Shown one piece after another: positions 59,890 to 64,000 of a DNA stretch of 64,000 bases; position 1 is the stretch's first letter; the number at the start of each line of letters is the position of its first letter. The notes under the pieces are model-generated. The model did no database searches. It was given only the letters and a program-made list of their open reading frames with translations, and had not been told where the DNA came from. Both the position numbers and the translations under genes were made by a program. The DNA lies in the NCBI RefSeq assembly GCF_001305575.3, contig NZ_CP012373.2, forward strand, positions 2,170,001-2,234,000, given 5' to 3'. The DNA is from Beggiatoa leptomitoformis. Its GTDB lineage: Bacteria > Pseudomonadota > Gammaproteobacteria > Beggiatoales > Beggiatoaceae.

Positions 59890-60570
59890 TTACTGTTCCA
59901 TTTCTATTATTAATCTAAATCCTAAATATGCCGTTTTTTTCTCAGGTTCATGATACCCGCGAAATGAAGAACGTGAACGGCGGGCGTTATCTTCCCAACT
60001 ATTGCCACGAATAACACGGTGCGAGCCGATAATCGGCCCGTAAGGGTCAGTTTTGGGTTCTCTGCTATAAGAAGCATACCAATCGCGTGTCCATTCCCAC
60101 ACATTTCCCGTCATGTCATATAAACCATAAGGATTAGCAGGAAATGAACCCACAGGTGCCGTTTGGTTCACAAATTCATCACCGCAGTCTATGCAGTTTG
60201 CCATATTGGGTTTAACCTCATCTCCCCACCAATAGGCTGTTTTTGTGCCACCACGCGCGGCATATTCCCACTCTGCCTCTGTTGGTAAACGATAACGTTT
60301 ACCTGTTAATTCACTAAGCCAACGAGAATAATCCGTTGCATCTTGCCAACTAACATTAATAACAGGGCGATTATCGCGTCCCCATCCCTCATCGCTGGGT
60401 TTCTCTCGTCCCGTTGCATCACAAAATAAGTCGTATTGTGCAAAAGTGATTTCATATTGACTCATATAAAAATCACTGGTAATAGTTACCGAATGTACAG
60501 GCTTTTCATCAGGGTCTCCGCCCCCTAACAAATCACCTGCCAAAAATTTCCCCATCGGGATTTTTACCAC
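59890..60570 (-). CDS. SUMF1/FGE-domain protein fragment, start uncertain
   Basis: A 226-residue SUMF1-type domain: 'IPMGKFLAGD', 'RPVINVSWQDATDYSRWL', 'YRLPTEAEWEYAARGG', 'DMTGNVWEWTRDWY' and the end 'RVIRGNSWEDNARRSRSSFRG...LGFRLI'. The two cysteines used by true formylglycine-generating enzymes are absent, so it is a non-catalytic member or an effector-associated domain. The listed start is GTG with no ribosome site; the frame stays open about 26 codons further ('AADKKPLYIEPTVVKIP') without an ATG, then meets stops in AT-rich DNA. It looks like the C-terminal part of a larger protein cut by a rearrangement. Confidence 0.75.
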   Translation of the reverse strand: MVKIPMGKFLAGDLLGGGDPDEKPVHSVTITSDFYMSQYEITFAQYDLFCDATGREKPSDEGWGRDNRPVINVSWQDATDYSRWLSELTGKRYRLPTEAEWEYAARGGTKTAYWWGDEVKPNMANCIDCGDEFVNQTAPVGSFPANPYGLYDMTGNVWEWTRDWYASYSREPKTDPYGPIIGSHRVIRGNSWEDNARRSRSSFRGYHEPEKKTAYLGFRLIIEMEQ

Positions 60571-60703
60571 TGTTGGTTCAATATAAAGCGGTTTTTTGTC
60601 CGCTGCGTGTAGGCGGAAAATTTAAACTTAAATTTTAAATTTCATAACTATATGAAAATAAATAAATGTTCGTTTTTTAAATTTTACGTCTATAACCTAA
60701 ATA

Positions 60704-60752
60704 AAAAAATAGAAACTTAAATTACACGAAAAAATTTAAGTTTCTATTTTTT
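60704..60752 (-). terminator. Strong hairpin terminator at the end of the phage-tail genes
   Basis: A perfect 20-bp stem (60704-60723 with 60733-60752) and a 9-nt loop. Both ends are A6/T6 runs, so it can end transcripts from both strands. It lies 49 nt after the stop of the coiled-coil phage gene on the minus strand. Confidence 0.85.
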
Positions 60753-60800
60753 CATAATCCCCATTTAAACCCGATTTAAACGGCATTTAATCTGACAGAA

Positions 60801-62081
60801 TTAAAACGCTACTGCTAATTCATCAACACTGCTTCCTACAAATGCAATTGCTACCTGATACACTTCACTATCCACTAGCGTTAGTGTAAGCGGTGCTAAT
60901 GTCCCATGATTTACCAAAGACTTTTGAACCTCTGACAACGTGGATTCTAAGGCGACTATCTCAGATTGAGCGGTTGTTAGTTCGGCTTGAACAGTGACAA
61001 GGTCAGCTTGGGCAATGGCAAGGTCTGCCTGAGCCGTTGCAAGGTCTGCTTGAGCGGTAGTTAGTTCGGCTTGAACAGTAGTCAATTCGGCTTGGACTGT
61101 TGCGAGTTCCGCTTGAACCGTTGCAAGTTCAGCTTGTACTTCTTCAAACTGTTCAGGCAATACGTATCCTGCAACTTGCAAGGTATTAATCTGGCTTTGT
61201 AGTGATGCGATAGTGGTTTGTAACTGAACAACTTGTTGTTGCAAGGTCGTAATCTGTGATAAATAACTTAGGCTTAAACTATCAGTTGTCCCTGTTTCAT
61301 TTCCGCCTACGGTTTCTTCAATCGTAAATTGTAACTGGTAACGGTCGTAACCTGCTCCACTAAATTTTCCTAACGCCGTGAATTTCCCCATAAAGGCAAA
61401 GTCCACTGCGCGCTTGCCTGATGTATTGGGAAATAAACACACAAAAATCTGTTTTTTCTTTCCAACATAGGCGATAGAAGCCGCCCATGTAGCCCGCTCG
61501 CTTTCTCTCAAATGGTTAAGAGGAAACTGTAAGGTTCTGTACGTGGGCAAATTATCCGATTGTAGGCTATTACCTGCGGTTCTTTCCTGTTCACTATCAT
61601 CTTCGTGTCCCCATGAGTAACCGTATTCAATGTTAATTTGAGGGGATAACGCCAAACCAATGAATAATCGCCCAACATCAATATAACTATCTGTATTATT
61701 CGTATCGGTTATCGTAATAATAAATTCATCATAGGCAGTTTCAGTAAAGAAATTGAAGGCATAATTGCGGGTGGTATCGGGTGCAATAGCTTGATTGCTC
61801 GCTAACGACACGGTTAGAACCGTGTCAGATTCTAACTTTAAGGTTAAGCTAATACTAACCGTTGCAGAAAAATTGCAATTCCATAGGCAACAACCGCTTG
61901 CCACCCGTGCAACGGCTAATGCACCGCTAATAGTTATGCTTGTCCCAATAACACGGGCGGGATGTGAAGCCGATTCCATTTTTAAATTATCAATCGGCGT
62001 AACAGGGGTAGGTACACAGGATAGTGTGGCATTATCTCCATCATTTACCATGATAATTTTTAGATTATCTGTGTTACTCAT
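60801..62081 (-). CDS. Phage-tail-like protein with nine-heptad coiled coil
   Basis: A 426-residue protein. Residues 1-265 form a beta-rich domain with no family I can name, containing 'YGYSWGHEDDSEQ' and 'YRTLQFPLNHL'. Residues 272-390 are a coiled coil, with nine tandem heptads of the form xQAxLxx at 315-377 (VQAELAT, AQADLAT and so on). The C-terminal 36 residues are beta-like ('EVYQVAIAFVGSSVDELAVAF' in part). Such structure suits a tail fibre, tail-tip or chaperone-like protein. It overlaps the next gene by 4 nt. No homologous name is given because the sequence alone does not identify one. Confidence 0.65.
   Translation of the reverse strand: MSNTDNLKIIMVNDGDNATLSCVPTPVTPIDNLKMESASHPARVIGTSITISGALAVARVASGCCLWNCNFSATVSISLTLKLESDTVLTVSLASNQAIAPDTTRNYAFNFFTETAYDEFIITITDTNNTDSYIDVGRLFIGLALSPQINIEYGYSWGHEDDSEQERTAGNSLQSDNLPTYRTLQFPLNHLRESERATWAASIAYVGKKKQIFVCLFPNTSGKRAVDFAFMGKFTALGKFSGAGYDRYQLQFTIEETVGGNETGTTDSLSLSYLSQITTLQQQVVQLQTTIASLQSQINTLQVAGYVLPEQFEEVQAELATVQAELATVQAELTTVQAELTTAQADLATAQADLAIAQADLVTVQAELTTAQSEIVALESTLSEVQKSLVNHGTLAPLTLTLVDSEVYQVAIAFVGSSVDELAVAF
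60951..61139 (-). repeat. Nine 21-bp tandem repeats coding for coiled-coil heptads
   Basis: The DNA encoding residues 315-377 of the coiled-coil protein is nine units of 21 nt with the core (G/A)CNCAAGCxGAACT on the coding strand, diverged at third positions. In-frame gain or loss of units would lengthen or shorten the coiled coil without a frameshift. Confidence 0.8.
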
Positions 62082-63799
62082 CTTAAAACCCCTATTTCAC
62101 TTGAACCGCCGATTAAGGGCGCGGAAATACTTAATACAATCACATTTGTCGCAACTGCCAAACCAAAACGATTATAGGCAATGGTGATTTCTGAGCCGAT
62201 TGGCAACAAACTTGCGTTAAAATATACTTTAAATTTAAACACATCACGCATTCGTGAGTACATTACTGTACGGCGCGAGGCTTCAGCAAACGCATCTAAT
62301 TCATTAACTAGGCAGGTTTCTGTTATATCGCCTGTTGATTCTAATAACGTTGCTTCCCGCCATTGTTCTTCAATCCCCGTATTGCTTGTTTGTGCAATCA
62401 ACCATTCTTGCTTAAATGGCTGTCTTTCTGCTTCGGTTAAGTCTTCTGCAAAGCTGTCTGCCTGTACAGTGTAATTTTTCTTATAGCCTAAGCGTAGGCT
62501 TGCAACGGGCGGAATTCGTTTGGCTAATTCCATACTCCCTTGCACAATGTCATTTTTCGGAATATTGATGACAGGATTTCCTGTTACGTCACCAAAGCGT
62601 TTTAGACTTAATCGCCCTTCATTATCCGTTATGGCAAACGCACCAATAGAACTTAATAGCTTATTAAAGAGCGTTTTAAATGTCATTTTCTCTTTAATAT
62701 AAATCCCCACTGGCTGAGGACATAAATAGTTAAATTCTGCCAAATTAACCAGTTCTAATTCTGGCAGTCTATTTACCAGTACATAGTTAATAATATCGCC
62801 TACGGTTTGCACAAATTGCCCATTCCACGTCGCCCCTTGAACGTCGCAAGTCAGCCGATATTTAACGGGTTGAATCAATCGGAACGTGCTGTTTTGCAAG
62901 TCAACATCGGTGTAATCAATTCCCAACGTTAAACCAATGCCACCATCCCTAACAGCCGTTAAGGCGTTAGACGAACCACTATGAAATTGATAAATTAACA
63001 AAGCCGTATCAATACAAATAGGCTCAATATTAAAAACCGTCCCGAATACATCAGGATAAATCTGATTTTTAATATGTGTTTGTGTGTACGTATTTGTCTG
63101 CAAGGGATTATCTAAGATTTCCGTTGCATCTCTAAACGGAATACTTAACTGGGTTTCGCCACTGGTGGTGATGCCTTCCCGCGCAATATAGCCATAAGCA
63201 ATTTGTGTCAGGGTATCTAAGGCTTGATTTTTACTGCCTACCCACATTCTATAACGACGCATTCCAAACGATTGCATTAACCAATCATCGCGCTCATTGG
63301 CGAAGTTTTTCACGGTTAAAGCGTCGGTATTGGTTTTTATAATTCCATCAAATGCCCCGCTTAACTCACGACTAACCGTTGGTTTATTAACAATACATTC
63401 ATAGAATGAAGTATTAGCGCGTGCATCAGTAGGCTTGCTGATGTAGGGTGCAGTAGCAATAAAATGGCGTTCAACAACGCTGGTTTGTGGGTTAAAGTAA
63501 TTGAGTTGTACCAATAAAACAGCGGTATCTGTTGCGGGTATAGTTACGAGCGCCTGTTCACTACTTGGCATCTCTACTAATAAGGTATAGCTGTAGGCGA
63601 TTCCGCCTACGAGTAGTTCTATAACGTGACTACCTACTTGGTAAGGTGTGCCAGATAACGCATAGCCTGTTGGCGTGGTCGTCAGGCTTAAAAAAAGGGG
63701 AAGACTAACAGCCTCTACCATTTCCCCATCACTGGTAAAATGCCAATAATAAGCGTTGTTGACACTCGAATTGGTTGGTGGGGCTGGGGTTATGCTCAT
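62078..63799 (-). CDS. Predicted phage tail/baseplate protein with N-terminal Ig-like domain
   Basis: A 573-residue protein. Residues about 15-75 match a putative Ig (He_PIG) pattern: 'PLFLSLTTTPTGYALSGTP'. The rest includes 'RMWVGSKNQALDTLTQIAYG', 'EKMTFKTLFNKLLSSIGAF', 'NEGRLSLKRFGDVTG' and 'LPIGSEITIAYNRFGL', a pattern I associate with tail-hub or baseplate proteins of siphovirus-type phages. It overlaps the following gene by 4 nt and follows the next upstream gene by 1 nt, a compact phage-like operon. The exact tail role is not certain. Confidence 0.55.
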   Translation of the reverse strand: MSITPAPPTNSSVNNAYYWHFTSDGEMVEAVSLPLFLSLTTTPTGYALSGTPYQVGSHVIELLVGGIAYSYTLLVEMPSSEQALVTIPATDTAVLLVQLNYFNPQTSVVERHFIATAPYISKPTDARANTSFYECIVNKPTVSRELSGAFDGIIKTNTDALTVKNFANERDDWLMQSFGMRRYRMWVGSKNQALDTLTQIAYGYIAREGITTSGETQLSIPFRDATEILDNPLQTNTYTQTHIKNQIYPDVFGTVFNIEPICIDTALLIYQFHSGSSNALTAVRDGGIGLTLGIDYTDVDLQNSTFRLIQPVKYRLTCDVQGATWNGQFVQTVGDIINYVLVNRLPELELVNLAEFNYLCPQPVGIYIKEKMTFKTLFNKLLSSIGAFAITDNEGRLSLKRFGDVTGNPVINIPKNDIVQGSMELAKRIPPVASLRLGYKKNYTVQADSFAEDLTEAERQPFKQEWLIAQTSNTGIEEQWREATLLESTGDITETCLVNELDAFAEASRRTVMYSRMRDVFKFKVYFNASLLPIGSEITIAYNRFGLAVATNVIVLSISAPLIGGSSEIGVLR

Positions 63800-63800
63800 T

Positions 63801-64000
63801 TTAACCTTTGGGGATTAAGAGATGATAGCCTGTGCTATAAATGAGTACAGCCTCATAAGTAACACCTTCTTTATCAATCGTTGCAAGGTTTGAAAAAAGA
63901 CTACTTGGAGCTAACCAAATATCACAAATGCTGGTAATTTGTCCCACTGGAGCAGCATACTTGCTGGGGTTATGCAGATACAACGGATAGAAAGGGGTTG
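63801..64000 (-). CDS. Partial hypothetical phage-linked protein, 5' end beyond the window
   Basis: The frame is open from its stop at 63801 to the right edge; the last residues read '...YLHNPSKYAAPVGQITSICD' and '...VLIYSTGYHLLIPKG'. No start is inside the window except a TTG at 63983 that is probably internal. It lies 1 nt before the Ig-domain tail gene and is therefore probably part of the same phage operon. No function can be given. Confidence 0.55.
   Translation of the reverse strand, partial: TPFYPLYLHNPSKYAAPVGQITSICDIWLAPSSLFSNLATIDKEGVTYEAVLIYSTGYHLLIPKG

Noticed and set aside
60951-61139. CRISPR-like or non-coding tandem repeat
   Set aside because: Units are contiguous, have no spacers, keep the reading frame and encode a coiled coil.

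Overview
The window is a stretch of a low-GC (about 40% by eye) gammaproteobacterial chromosome. The protein sequences and gene orders (a complete 14-gene nuo operon, an atpIBEFHAGDC operon, bpt-aat, MlaFE, YchJ, a filamentous-haemagglutinin-type exoprotein, large PAS and GGDEF/EAL sensors) suggest a Thiotrichales member close to Beggiatoa. That assignment is an inference from familiarity with the proteins, not a database match.

Layout. Positions 1-6194 (minus strand) form a glycan/exopolysaccharide cluster: two methyltransferases, a lysylphosphatidylglycerol-synthase-type membrane protein, a GT2 dolichol-phosphate-mannose-type transferase, an AsnB-type amidotransferase and a GT4 glycosyltransferase cut by the left edge. 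A degenerate-receiver PAS-GGDEF-EAL protein (6244-8307) and divergent pdxA (8513-9502) follow. Positions 9679-25279 hold the whole respiratory complex I operon nuoA-N, interrupted between nuoI and nuoJ by an exported MORN/YwqK-type repeat protein. Then come a comEA-like gene, the convergent N-degron transferases aat-bpt, a hotdog thioesterase, a TehB-like methyltransferase, and an IS5-family insertion sequence 71 nt upstream of glmS. A 490-bp non-coding region with nested inverted repeats, two promoter candidates and an intrinsic terminator precedes the F1Fo ATP synthase operon (31872-39034).

The second half is more accessory: a sigma-54 activator of the AcoR type, a two-partner-secretion exoprotein with no partner transporter nearby, a 1226-residue protein made only of about ten PAS domains, a YchJ/MlaE/MlaF/YiiX-like operon, a Cache-type hybrid histidine kinase, a large exported orphan, an M48 protease fused to a probable TerB-like C-terminal domain, and hslV without hslU. 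The right end carries a 133-bp MITE-like repeat, a SUMF1-domain fragment with no convincing start, and minus-strand genes of phage-tail character that run out of the window.

How the parts work together: nuo and atp are the core of oxidative phosphorylation; glmS supplies UDP-GlcNAc precursor that the left-hand glycan cluster could use; several signalling proteins (c-di-GMP, PAS, hybrid kinase, sigma-54 activator) sit next to surface or envelope functions. The least explained parts are the all-PAS protein with a G9 tract, the MlaFE plus permuted-papain-hydrolase operon, the structured region before atpI, and the hslV/phage junction.
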